The position numbers and the translations under genes are program-made. This document shows, piece by piece, positions 7,622 to 15,351 of a stretch of 16,836 nt of DNA (the first letter of the stretch is position 1; the number at the start of each line of letters is the position of its first letter). The notes under the pieces are model-generated. The model made no database searches. It was not told where the DNA came from and saw nothing but the letters and a program-made list of their open reading frames with translations. Source of the DNA: an uncultured Lachnospiraceae bacterium (GTDB lineage Bacteria; Bacillota; Clostridia; Lachnospirales; Lachnospiraceae). The stretch covers positions 1 to 16,836 of the forward strand of contig CAJUJR010000062.1 in assembly GCA_910586605.1 (NCBI GenBank), given 5' to 3'.

Positions 7622-8296
7622 TTACCACCTTCCCTCTGCAATCCTTCCATCCTCAATACGGATAGCCTGGTCTGCAGCCTGTGCAATCTCATCGTTATGG
7701 GTAATCATAACAATTGTCTGATGGAATTTCTTGCCAGTTGCCTGCAACAGTCCTATTACTTCATGGCTGGTATGGGTGTCAAGATTTCCTGTCGGTTCAT
7801 CTGCCAAAATTATGGCAGGTTTTGTAATTAACGCCCTCGCAATTGCTACCCGCTGCTGCTGCCCGCCGGATAACCTGGCTGGTTTCCTTTGCAACTTATC
7901 TTCCAGCCCCAGCACATTTACAATATCTTCAAAAAACTTAGTATCCACACACCTCCCATCTAACTCCACCGGAAGGACAATATTATCATATACTGTCAAA
8001 TTTGGCAGCAAATTATAATTTTGGAAAATAAACCCAATCTTCCTCCTGCGGAAAATCGTCAGCTCATTTCTCTCCATGCCGCATAATTCCTGCCCATCTA
8101 CTACTACGCTTCCACTTGTGGGCGTATCTAAGCCTCCCAGCATATGAAGCAACGTACTTTTTCCAGAACCAGAGGTTCCAACAACCGCAATAAACCGGCC
8201 TTGTTCAATCTCTAAAGTAATCCCGTCCAAAGCTTTTACCAACACCGGCTCTGCCCCATAATATTTTGTAAGGTTATTTGTCTGTAAAATGTTCAT
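7622..8296 (-). CDS. ABC transporter ATP-binding protein (LolD/MacB-type), 224 aa
   Basis: All nucleotide-binding motifs are present: Walker A GTSGSGKST (40-48), Q-loop Gln92 in GFIFQNYNLLP, signature LSGGQQQR (142-149), Walker B IILADEP (162-168), D-loop GNLD and switch His200 in ITHN. Length and the FQNYNLLP.LTVYDNI pattern place it with the LolD/MacB/SalX ATPases that pair with FtsX-type permeases. The open frame extends to 8377, but that extension is the translated MITE; the ATG at 8296 has AAGGAG nine bases upstream and starts the canonical MNILQTNNLTKYYG. The permease gene starts two bases after its stop, so the two are surely co-translated. It supplies ATP hydrolysis for the partner permease. 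The leader is interrupted by a MITE 25 bases upstream of the start. Confidence 0.96.
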   Translation of the reverse strand: MNILQTNNLTKYYGAEPVLVKALDGITLEIEQGRFIAVVGTSGSGKSTLLHMLGGLDTPTSGSVVVDGQELCGMERNELTIFRRRKIGFIFQNYNLLPNLTVYDNIVLPVELDGRCVDTKFFEDIVNVLGLEDKLQRKPARLSGGQQQRVAIARALITKPAIILADEPTGNLDTHTSHEVIGLLQATGKKFHQTIVMITHNDEIAQAADQAIRIEDGRIAEGRW

Positions 8297-8321
8297 ATCT
8301 GTTTTCTCCTTCCTTCTATAA

Positions 8322-8477
8322 GGAACTGTAAATAAATTAATTGTCAGTTTGCGCTGGATATTTCTTTGAGTGTGCATGTCAAAAAACGTAGGCGTAGCGG
8401 GCTACGCTGAGGATTTTTGACATGTGCAATCGAAGAAATAGACAAGCAAAATGATAAAATAATTTATTTACAGTTCC
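8322..8477. mobile_element. MITE copy 2 (156 bp), TAA target duplication
   Basis: It begins GGAACTGTAAATAAATTAAT, and its right end is the inverted repeat AATAATTTATTTACAGTTCC. It is flanked by TAA at 8319-8321 and 8478-8480. The whole element is a long imperfect palindrome: TTCTTTGAGTGTGCATGTCA on the left pairs with TGACATGTGCAATCGAAGAA on the right, and GCGTAGC/GCTACGC forms the tip near 8392-8407. It is non-coding. It lies between the kinase stop and the ATPase start. TTGACA occurs in both arms, facing outward, but without a good -10. Confidence 0.85.
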
Positions 8478-8497
8478 TAACTTCCATTCTAAAAGGA

Positions 8498-8550
8498 AAC
8501 ATTATCAATTCTGTTTCAATCCAAAAGAACATTTTATCAATTTTGAAACA
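8498..8550 (-). promoter_or_regulatory. Repeated motif before the ABC genes (possible response-regulator site)
   Basis: On the minus strand, CAAAATTGATAAAATGTT (8545-8528) and CAGAATTGATAATGTT (8513-8498) recur 30 bases apart, about three helical turns. An 8-base inverted pair, TGTTTCAA at 8512-8519 and TTGAAACA at 8543-8550, is interleaved. In TCS-ABC modules the regulator commonly binds ahead of the ABC genes, so this 125-base gap after the kinase gene is the place to expect it. No strong promoter was found, so this is tentative. Confidence 0.35.
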
Positions 8551-8603
8551 ATTTGCCGAAGGCAGAAAACCTACCGTATAAAAAAGCAAATGCTGTTGCC
8601 CTG

Positions 8604-9638
8604 TTAATTATTACTCTGGCAGTTAAATATCTTCCTATTTGGTAAAAAGACAGAAAAACAACTACCTTCCCCCAGTACAGAATGAAGCATAATATACCCG
8701 CCCTGGAGTGTAATAATATTTCTGGCAATATACAAGCCAAGCCCTAGCCCCTCCTCTTTAGAAACACAATCCCCTCTGTAAAACCTCTTAAATATATCAT
8801 TATAATGTTCTGCAGAAATCCCACTCCCTGTGTCCCGTATTTTAATTTCAACATACATTTCCCCTGGGACAACATCTATATGGATATTTCCGCCTTCCTT
8901 TGTATATTTAACTGCATTATCCAATATATTGCCAACTGCCTCTGCTGTCCATTTCACATCATGTGGGGTTTTTATTGCCGGCCTGCAATCCACCAAAATA
9001 TCTATCTTTTTCTTATCAGCTTTTTTTACAATCCCATTAACAGCAAGTTCTATCATATGGAAAATACTATTATCTTCTATGTCCAGCTTAATCATAGCAC
9101 TTTCTAAACGTGATGACTTAACCAAAGAATCAATCAGAAATTCTAATTTGCCAAGCTGTTTCTGGAGAATCCCCATAAAATTTTTTGCCTCATCGGCTGT
9201 AATATCTGGTTCAGAAATCATATCATGGTACATCTGTATATTAGAAAGGGGAATTTTTAATTGATGGGATATTTCTGAAATTGTCTGCTGCAGCTTTACC
9301 TTCCCTTGCTCACTTTCCTGCAAACGGTTCCAGGCAATATCCTGCATCTTCCCTAACTCCATTACCATCTTTGATGTAAGGGTTTCCTTGTTAATCTGGA
9401 TTTCTCCTTTATCATGCCTTACCATCCGCTCTGCATTCCGGCAGATTTCTTCTGAAAACGCAACAAACCTCATACGGAAATACGTATAATACCCAATATT
9501 TAAAATCCCCGAACAAATAAAGGCTGCAAACAACGCAGCCCTTCCCTTTTCTTCTGGTATTTTTGAGAAAAAAATACAACATCCTGCAAACAGCAGCAAC
9601 GTATTTATTGCTATCAGCGCGGACTTAAAAACTTTCAT
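8604..9638 (-). CDS. Sensor histidine kinase, two TM segments, 344 aa
   Basis: TM1 (about 4-25) and TM2 (about 35-54) are separated by a loop of about ten residues, so there is no separate extracellular sensor domain. A linker with helices follows, then the H box ISEISHQLKIPLSNI with phosphoacceptor His125. The N box NILDNAVKY (237-245), G1 DTGSGIS (269-275), F box FKRFYRGD and G2 GLGLGLYI (297-304) complete the ATPase domain. This small membrane sensor type is typical of kinases that read the state of a partner ABC permease or of the membrane. The open frame runs up to 9716, but the ATG at 9638 has GGAGG six bases upstream and lies one base past the regulator's stop. It should phosphorylate the adjacent regulator. 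The stimulus is unknown. Confidence 0.94.
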   Translation of the reverse strand: MKVFKSALIAINTLLLFAGCCIFFSKIPEEKGRAALFAAFICSGILNIGYYTYFRMRFVAFSEEICRNAERMVRHDKGEIQINKETLTSKMVMELGKMQDIAWNRLQESEQGKVKLQQTISEISHQLKIPLSNIQMYHDMISEPDITADEAKNFMGILQKQLGKLEFLIDSLVKSSRLESAMIKLDIEDNSIFHMIELAVNGIVKKADKKKIDILVDCRPAIKTPHDVKWTAEAVGNILDNAVKYTKEGGNIHIDVVPGEMYVEIKIRDTGSGISAEHYNDIFKRFYRGDCVSKEEGLGLGLYIARNIITLQGGYIMLHSVLGEGSCFSVFLPNRKIFNCQSNN

Positions 9639-9639
9639 C

Positions 9640-10323
9640 TTATTCCTCCTCCGTTCCAACCCATTTGTATCCCATTCCATAAATCGTTTTAATATACCCA
9701 AATTCACTGTCGGCAATTTTATTCCTTAAACGGCTGATATTTAATGATAAAGTATGTTCATTTACATAATTCCCTTTGCTGTCCCATATATTTTCCAACA
9801 AAATTTCCTTTGTCAAAATCTGCCTGCGGTTCTTGCACAAAAAGCACAGAAGCTGGAATTCCGTAGGCGTAAGGGATAAAACTTCCCCATTTTTCCTTAC
9901 AACCTGGTTTGCAAAATCAACTGACAAATTTCCACAAGAATACATAGTATTTTCTTTTTTCCCACTGCACCTGCGCAAAACCGCCTGTATTTTCTCCATA
10001 ACAATTTTAATATGAAAAGGCTTTGTGATATAGTCGTCCGCTCCCAAGCGGTATCCCGCAATCACTTCATCCTCCAGATTATGCGCTGTTAAAAATATAA
10101 ACGGAACATCATATTGTGTAATAACAGTTTCTGCAAACTGAAATCCATCGCCATCCGGCAAATTTACATCCAATAAAACTAAATCATAGGAATCCCCTGA
10201 TAATAACCTTTTTGCTTCCTCCACAGTATAGGCCGGAACTGGCTCAATATTTCTTTTTTGTAAATTGTAACAAAGCCCTGCATTAAGGATTTCGTCGTCT
10301 TCCACTACCATTACTTGGCTCAT
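9640..10323 (-). CDS. OmpR/PhoB-family response regulator, 227 aa
   Basis: The receiver domain has the acidic pair in VVEDDEIL, phosphoacceptor Asp52 in LVLLDVNLPDGDG, the Thr in IFLTAHN, and Lys in DDYITKPFH. The C-terminal winged helix (about 130-225) shows LTPTEFQLL, ILTKEILLENIWD, NEHTLSLNISRLRNKI and IKTIYGMGYKW, the OmpR/PhoB signature. I prefer the ATG at 10323, which puts the acidic pair at residues 9-10 as usual; the ATG at 10338 in the same frame adds five residues, and neither has a strong ribosome site. The first gene of the run regulator-kinase-ATPase-permease, it probably activates the ABC genes, possibly at the repeats in 8498-8550. Confidence 0.95.
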   Translation of the reverse strand: MSQVMVVEDDEILNAGLCYNLQKRNIEPVPAYTVEEAKRLLSGDSYDLVLLDVNLPDGDGFQFAETVITQYDVPFIFLTAHNLEDEVIAGYRLGADDYITKPFHIKIVMEKIQAVLRRCSGKKENTMYSCGNLSVDFANQVVRKNGEVLSLTPTEFQLLCFLCKNRRQILTKEILLENIWDSKGNYVNEHTLSLNISRLRNKIADSEFGYIKTIYGMGYKWVGTEEE

Positions 10324-10361
10324 TTTCTCTTCTATCATATCTTTTTACCATAAATTGTCCG

Positions 10362-10390
10362 TTGATTATCCAAACATATTTTCTTATAAT
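10362..10390 (+). promoter_or_regulatory. Sigma-A-type promoter for the 92-aa gene
   Basis: TTGATT at 10362-10367 and a perfect TATAAT at 10385-10390 are separated by exactly 17 bases. Transcription would start near 10397, just before AAAGGAG at 10408-10414. It lies in the divergent gap with the response-regulator gene. Confidence 0.75.
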
Positions 10391-10423
10391 ATCAGTTAAA
10401 GTTACTGAAAGGAGTTTTTATCC

Positions 10424-10702
10424 ATGCCATTCTATGTTCCGCCAAAAGAGCAGTCCTTTGATATGGACAGGGAATCCAATTATATTGTGCCTGTTATTGC
10501 ATCCTTTAGCACAAAAGGCGGCGTACAGCCCCTCTATTTCCAATTTGATGACAAAACCATAAAAGTCATGTCCGTCCACTGGTGTGAAAAAAAATTAAAC
10601 ACAGTATGCTTTGAATGCACGGCAGAACTGGAAGGCTACCTGACAAAAGTTAACCTCACTTTTTTCCCGGCGGATAACCGATGGGTAATGAAGCCGAAAT
10701 AA
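10424..10702 (+). CDS. Hypothetical protein, 92 aa
   Basis: I do not recognise this family with confidence. The ATG at 10424 follows AAAGGAG by nine bases and sits about 34 bases downstream of a near-consensus promoter, so expression is likely. The product begins MPFYVPPKEQSFDMDRES, has no signal peptide or TM segment, and reads as alternating strands: IVPVIASFS, VQPLYFQFDD, TIKVMSVHW, VCFECTAELEG and LTKVNLTFF, ending RWVMKPK. The layout, with a hydrophobic strand then G-x-x-x-PL-[YW], resembles small uncharacterised beta-rich proteins seen in Clostridia accessory regions. It contains two cysteines. It is the only intact plus-strand gene here, divergent from the regulator gene and convergent with the broken protease. 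Confidence 0.7.
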   Translation: MPFYVPPKEQSFDMDRESNYIVPVIASFSTKGGVQPLYFQFDDKTIKVMSVHWCEKKLNTVCFECTAELEGYLTKVNLTFFPADNRWVMKPK

Positions 10703-10714
10703 TCCCCCTGCCAT

Positions 10715-10728
10715 TTGTTAGCTAACAA
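10715..10728. repeat. 14-bp perfect palindrome at the edge of the protease fragment
   Basis: TTGTTAGCTAACAA is its own reverse complement. It overlaps the spurious stop of the protease fragment, in the 15-base gap after the 92-aa gene. It could mark a recombination or insertion point or bind a protein; it is too AT-rich and short to be a good terminator. Confidence 0.4.
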
Positions 10729-11974
10729 CATATAGCAATATGATAACACACTCCCCCCATTCCATCAATAGTGCTGCGCTCCCTGTTACAAATGGCGCTG
10801 CAATAGAAGTTCCGGTACGCGCCCCATATCCCCCTCCCGGAAGAGCCGTCATAATACCAACCCCTGGCGCAACTACTGTCGGCATATAACGCCTGTCTGT
10901 TGTATTTCCCCTTCCTGAAAAAGACGCAATACTATCTGTTTCTGTCCGATACGCGCCAACTGTAACAATATTCCTTGCAGCAGAAGGCACCGTAAGCGTA
11001 GTTTCAGGGTCTGCGCTTAAAAAACCGGTAGACAGCCCAACGGCTTCAATTGTTGGAAGCCAAAGATTCACCGCGCCATCTTTTATTGTTTCTGGCGTAA
11101 AAATAATTTTCCAGATCCCTCCCTCTACAAAACCTCCTGTCTTTTTCGGCAGCCATTCCATAAAAATTTCCTGCGATATCGTATAAGGGCTGGGACTTCC
11201 ATAAAAAACCAACAGCTTATTATCCCCGACATTATAAGTAACAGCATTCTCTTCTTCCCTAATAACAGAAATCCGCTGGCCGGAAGGCGATTCAATCTGC
11301 ACCTGGAAATCATCCGCAAATTGCTTCCAAATTTGCAAAGTCATACTTCTTTCATTTGGCCCAATTGCAAAAGAAAGGGATTCCTCCCTCTCTGCCAATT
11401 GTACATATGCATGATGCCTGGCGTCCCCTTCATTCCCAGAAGCTACTGCAATAACATTTTTCCATACTCCATTTAATTCTGTAATATAATTTTCAAACAA
11501 AGACTGCCCGTCATGCGCCCCATTATTATTCCCAAAACTTAGGTTAATTGCCACTGGCATCTGCAATTCTATTGCTTTCTGAATTACATAATCAAGCCCT
11601 TCCATTACCTCTGTTGTCCCGGCAAAATTCTGGTCGCTTCTTCCCAGCCGTACTACAATAAGCTGGCTTTCCACAGCCACGCCCCTGTAGCGCCTGCCTG
11701 AGGAGCCTGCCCCATTCCCAGCGGCAACCCCGGCAACAGCCGTACCATGCCCACTTCCCCTGTCGCTGACCGGAACCAGCCTTTCCCCCTCTGCCCGGCT
11801 TTCCGCCTGCAATGCTGCATTTATATCTGACATAGAATACTGCGCCCCAAAACCATACCCTGCTGGAACCCTTCCTTCCGACTGCGCCTCGTTTGCCGAC
11901 TGGTCCCATAAATAAACAATCCTGGTATTTCCATCTTCATCACGAAACGTCGGATGAAAATAATCAATTCCCTC
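10718..11974 (-). pseudogene. Csp-like subtilase (S8 family), both ends missing
   Basis: The frame from 11974 to 10721 encodes an internal fragment of a subtilisin-like protease of the kind found in spore-forming Clostridia (CspB-like S8 proteins). It begins GIDYFHPTFRDEDGNTRIV, the segment that normally follows the catalytic Asp in DTG, but a TAA at 11975-11977 stands in place of it. The catalytic His is in GSGHGTAVAG, the oxyanion Asn in ASGNEG and the Ser in GTSIAAPF. A beta-rich insert separates Asn and Ser, as in this family. After LLMEWG, near 10757, the expected C-terminal region (about 50-100 residues) is replaced by CVIILLYVVS and a stop. With the Asp and both ends lost it cannot be an active enzyme. 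The missing N-terminal part may lie beyond the element to the right. A link to germination is not shown. Confidence 0.85.
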
Positions 11975-12080
11975 TTATGTTAAGTAATTGTTCTCTATTG
12001 TTCAGACATTAAATATTAAAAGAATTTTTCGCAGAATAAATGTCCATATGCACGGCAGAAAATTAATCTGTAGCCAATGC
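11975..12080. other. Probable left end of the second recombinase element
   Basis: This 106-base non-coding stretch lies between the point where the protease sequence breaks off (about 11972) and the stop of the 506-aa recombinase. Serine-recombinase elements usually keep the attachment site this close to the recombinase gene. The break falls at the codons for the invariant DTG|ID. No inverted repeat or terminator was recognised in it. The boundary is inferred from homology loss only. Confidence 0.5.
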
Positions 12081-13601
12081 TTATCCTCTTGTTTTCCATC
12101 TAATTTCAATCTTTCCATTATTGGACACTATAATTATATCTATATGCTGCCCAATGATCTCTGAGGTAAGCTCTGCATTTCCCCCTAAAATAAACCCCTT
12201 TTCCTGGTTCATGCAAATCTGTTTATCCATCTGGGTAATCTGTTTTTGCAGCTTCTGAATCACTTCCTGCTGTTTCCCTATTTCTGCATGGGAAGAATAG
12301 AACTTTTCCTGCTCCCCAAGAGAATATAACCGATAATTTTCAAAATTTACTTGTTCCATCCTCTCATACTCCTGCTTTGCCCGCTTTATCTCCTGTATCA
12401 GGCTGGCACGTTCCATTTCCAAATTATCCAGATATCTTTTATTAAGCTCTGCTGCAAAGCCTTGTTCTTCCAAGTATCTACCTAAACGGAGCAGCACAAT
12501 GTGTTCTAAAGATGCAGCATCTGCCTTGATAACACAGCCTTCCAGGCTGGCGGTATATCGGTTATAGCAGGTAAAATATGGGCTTAGCCCCTCCTTAAAC
12601 CGCAGTTTATGCTTACAGCAGCTACACGCCAACTTTCCTGCCAACAGATGCTTGTTTTTCCCTCTTTCTTTCCTACTGCTTCTGCCCCTGTTTTTCTGGA
12701 CTTCCCAAAAAACTTCCCTAGTGATAATAGGGGCATGGTGGTTCCTTACAACTTTCCAGTCTGCCTTTGCCTTCAAAACATTACGGCCTCCTACCTGCTC
12801 TTTCTCTGTCTTGCCATACTCCACATCCCCAATATAAACTGGATTGCGTAAAATACTGCACACAATGCTGCTGCTCCAATAAAATTTATCTCCTTTCGGC
12901 TTCCTGGATGTCTTCCCTTTTCTGATTTTAAATTCCACAGGTGCAGGGACATTTTCCAAGTTCAGCCTCTTTGCTGTCTGGGAAGACGTCATCCCTTGCA
13001 AAGCAAAGCCAAAAACCTTCCTGACCACCTCTGCCTCATCCTCACAGACAACAAGCATATGCCTGTCATCTACAGCTTTTTCATAACCAAAAGGGGCATT
13101 GGCGCTGACATACTGCCCACTCTCTTTTCTTGCCCGCAGCGAAGCTTTTACCTTCTGCGACAAATCCTTACTATAGAAATCATAGAGAAGGTTTTTAAAA
13201 TTCACATCCAAATCACCAATCCCCCCTTGGGAACTGACACTATCATAAGAATCATTGATAGAAATAAAACGGATTCCCAAAAAAGGAAAGATCTGCTCCA
13301 GATAAGCGCCCACTTCCATATAATCCCTGCCAAACCGAGAAAAGTCTTTTACAATAATGCAGTCAAGCTTTTCATTTTTGGCATCTTCAAGAAGCCTCTG
13401 TACCCCTGGACGTTTAAAGCTTACCCCTGAAAAACCATCATCTAGATATTCTAATATCTGGCAGCCTGCAAAATGGGAAGCAATATATTGATAGATTAAA
13501 ATACGCTGCATAGAGATACTGTTGCTCTCTTCTTTTGCTTTTCCGCCTTCATCCACTTTTGAAAGGCGCATATAAGCAGCAATGCGAAGATTCTTTCCCA
13601 T
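12081..13601 (-). CDS. Large serine recombinase (ESNSIS subtype), 506 aa
   Basis: Serine recombinase with IAAYMRLSKVDEGG; the nucleophile is about Ser14. ESNSISMQRILIYQYI, LDDGFSGVSFKRPG and CIIVKDFSRFGRDYMEVGAYL complete the catalytic domain. A recombinase domain follows, then a zinc ribbon starting CSCC near residue 325 with further Cys to about 356, and a long coiled coil (about 385-470). It is of the same subtype as the 577-aa gene at 2338-4071 but clearly diverged. The frame is open to a TTG at 13628; I prefer the ATG at 13601 because it gives the usual short N-terminus before YxRLS, though its ribosome site is weak (GTGGGATT or a distant GGAAGG). It lies 81 bases downstream of the truncated partner gene and ends 106 bases from the broken protease. 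Confidence 0.92.
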   Translation of the reverse strand: MGKNLRIAAYMRLSKVDEGGKAKEESNSISMQRILIYQYIASHFAGCQILEYLDDGFSGVSFKRPGVQRLLEDAKNEKLDCIIVKDFSRFGRDYMEVGAYLEQIFPFLGIRFISINDSYDSVSSQGGIGDLDVNFKNLLYDFYSKDLSQKVKASLRARKESGQYVSANAPFGYEKAVDDRHMLVVCEDEAEVVRKVFGFALQGMTSSQTAKRLNLENVPAPVEFKIRKGKTSRKPKGDKFYWSSSIVCSILRNPVYIGDVEYGKTEKEQVGGRNVLKAKADWKVVRNHHAPIITREVFWEVQKNRGRSSRKERGKNKHLLAGKLACSCCKHKLRFKEGLSPYFTCYNRYTASLEGCVIKADAASLEHIVLLRLGRYLEEQGFAAELNKRYLDNLEMERASLIQEIKRAKQEYERMEQVNFENYRLYSLGEQEKFYSSHAEIGKQQEVIQKLQKQITQMDKQICMNQEKGFILGGNAELTSEIIGQHIDIIIVSNNGKIEIRWKTRG

Positions 13602-13682
13602 ATTAATCCCACATCCTTCCAAACACAATGATTACTACGGCATTTATTACCCATTACTCCATCGGCTAAATATTGGTGAATT

Positions 13683-15107
13683 TTACTTCTGTGCAATACT
13701 TGCGTTCCACCTGTTACCCATGCCATATGCAAAAGTAATCCCCACCCGGAAACCAGGATATACGTCAACCCGTTGGATTAAGGCATGTGCTATCTCCTTT
13801 GTCAGTCTAATATCTTCACCACATTTTATTAAATTTTGCAAAAACTCCCACCCTTTCTTTCGCTTGGTTTCCATATCCCCTATCCTAGACTCCAATTGTT
13901 CTATTTTTTTAGACAACTCATAGGCGGCTTCTTCATTTTTCTTTTTCCACTGCTGAAATTCTTCCAAAGAAAAACTGCCAATGTGGTATTTTTGATACAA
14001 CCCACTTCCCTGCTTTGTTTTGTCCGCCAGCATTTTCCCATACCTGGCAATCTCCTGCCTGATCTGCTTTTCCTGTCCTGCTGCCTGCCTTTTAAATTCC
14101 TCTTCCAAATTCTCCATGCGCAAATCCGATAAAGAAAATTCCTGGCATAAAGCAGCTTTTACCAACCCGTCCAGCGTCTTTATCCCAATACTTCTCACTG
14201 GGCACCATAAATCATCTAATCTTTTAGAATACTGGCAATAATATCCATAATAGCATATCTTTTCCCCGGAATTCCGTTTTTTTATGTTCGCTCTCCTTGC
14301 CATCGGCCTTCCACATTCTCCACAAAATAAAATGCCAGAATACCGATCCTCTTCTAAAGGTTCTTTATTAAGAAAATTAGCTGTATTACAACATTTACCA
14401 GGCTGCTTTCCAAATTTAGAAGCTGCCTGGTAAAATATTTCTTCACTGATAATAGGTTTTGTCCTCTGTATCAAACGGCCGGTGTATACAGGATTTTCCA
14501 AAATAAATTTAATAGTCCCTGTCCCCCATTGCTCCAAAACCTCCCCCTCCTGTTGGTATACATGACCTGTCTTCCTATAGGCGCCTGGCCGGTGTATCCC
14601 CTGGATAAAAAGCTCCCTGGCAATCTGCCGCATATTTTTGCCTAACAAAAACATCCTGTATATACCCCTGACAACCTCTGATGTTTCCGGACAGATAAAA
14701 AGGCATTTTTTACCGTCCACCCATTTTGCCTGATATCCATAAGGCGGCAATCCCCCGGTATAACTGCCCTGTTCCTGGCGGCTGCGCTTGCTCGACCGCA
14801 CTTTTTCCGATATGTCCCTCGCATACATTTCATTCACTAAATTTTTCAGGTGAAATGACATTCCATCTATGCCAGGTTCCGCTTCAAATGTATCAATCCC
14901 ATCAGTAAGGGCAATAAAACGCACTCCCATAAAAGGGAAAACCCTCTGGACATAGTTGCCTGTCTCAATATAGTTTCTGCCAAAACGTGACAAATCTTTT
15001 ACAATTACGCAGTCAATACGTCTCTTCCGTATATCCTGGAGCATCTGCTCAAAGCCCTCACGCTTAAAATCCGTCCCGGTCCTGCCAACATCTATGTAAT
15101 AGCCCAT
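13683..15107 (-). pseudogene. Large serine recombinase lacking its catalytic N-terminus
   Basis: The 474-codon frame begins MGYYIDVGRTGTDFKREGF, which aligns with residues about 61-80 of the 542-aa recombinase (GCYIDLGKTGTNFKREGF). The first 60 or so residues, including the Y-x-R-x-S nucleophile motif, are absent. No frame in the 120 bases upstream restores them, and a TAG closes this frame at 15129-15131. The rest is intact: VIVKDLSRFGRNYIETGNYV, the recombinase domain, zinc ribbon (CxxC near 262, last Cys near 300), coiled coil and C-terminus. It is the same subtype as the 542-aa gene. It could still make a DNA-binding, strand-exchange-dead protein, but the ATG at 15107 has no ribosome site. 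It is most simply a 5'-deleted relic of a former recombinase pair. Confidence 0.8.
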
Positions 15108-15203
15108 TTTGATACAATTTAATTTTCCCTATACTTTTTAATTTTGCCTTCAAAGCTGCTGTAGATCGCCCTGTCATAGAGCCCATATAATAAATTCTGC
15201 CTT

Positions 15204-15350
15204 TCACTCAGACTGCAGATCGTTCTCGCAAACCATTATCCAGCATATACCATAAGGATCAATCAGGCTGCACCGCAGCCCCTGCTCCGACTGCTCAAGC
15301 GGAAACCAAAGCGACTTCTCGCTTTGCCAAATGTAAATCGGATAAGGTTT
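15204..15350 (-). pseudogene. VOC (glyoxalase-fold) family protein fragment
   Basis: Downstream of the last recombinase stop, the minus strand reads KPYPIYIWQSEKSLWFPLEQ and then CSLIDPYGICWIMVCEN before a TGA at 15204-15206. The [LI]-x-DP[YF]G-x-x-W-x-[IMV] block is the closing strand of VOC/PhnB-type proteins, so this looks like the last 45 or so residues of such a gene. It has no start of its own; upstream the frame runs only into the antisense-shifted end of the recombinase. It fits a host or earlier-element gene cut by insertion of the third element. The family assignment rests on one motif and is moderate. The 96 bases from 15108 to 15203 hold only short open frames I could not assign. 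Confidence 0.45.
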
Positions 15351-15351
15351 T

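Noticed and set aside
8297..8377. N-terminal extension of the ATPase
   Set aside because: It is translated MITE sequence; the AAGGAG site and the family start point to 8296.
8554..8564. TGCCGAAGGCA hairpin as a terminator after the kinase gene
   Set aside because: The stem is only four pairs and no T-run follows on the minus strand.
12996..13430. 144-codon plus-strand frame
   Set aside because: It lies antisense to the catalytic and recombinase domains of the 506-aa gene; a shadow.
15119..15236. Minus-strand frame reading LSERQNLLYGLYDRAIYSS and ending KKYREN
   Set aside because: It looks protein-like, but has no start or ribosome site, overlaps the VOC-like frame and matches nothing I know; too short to call.
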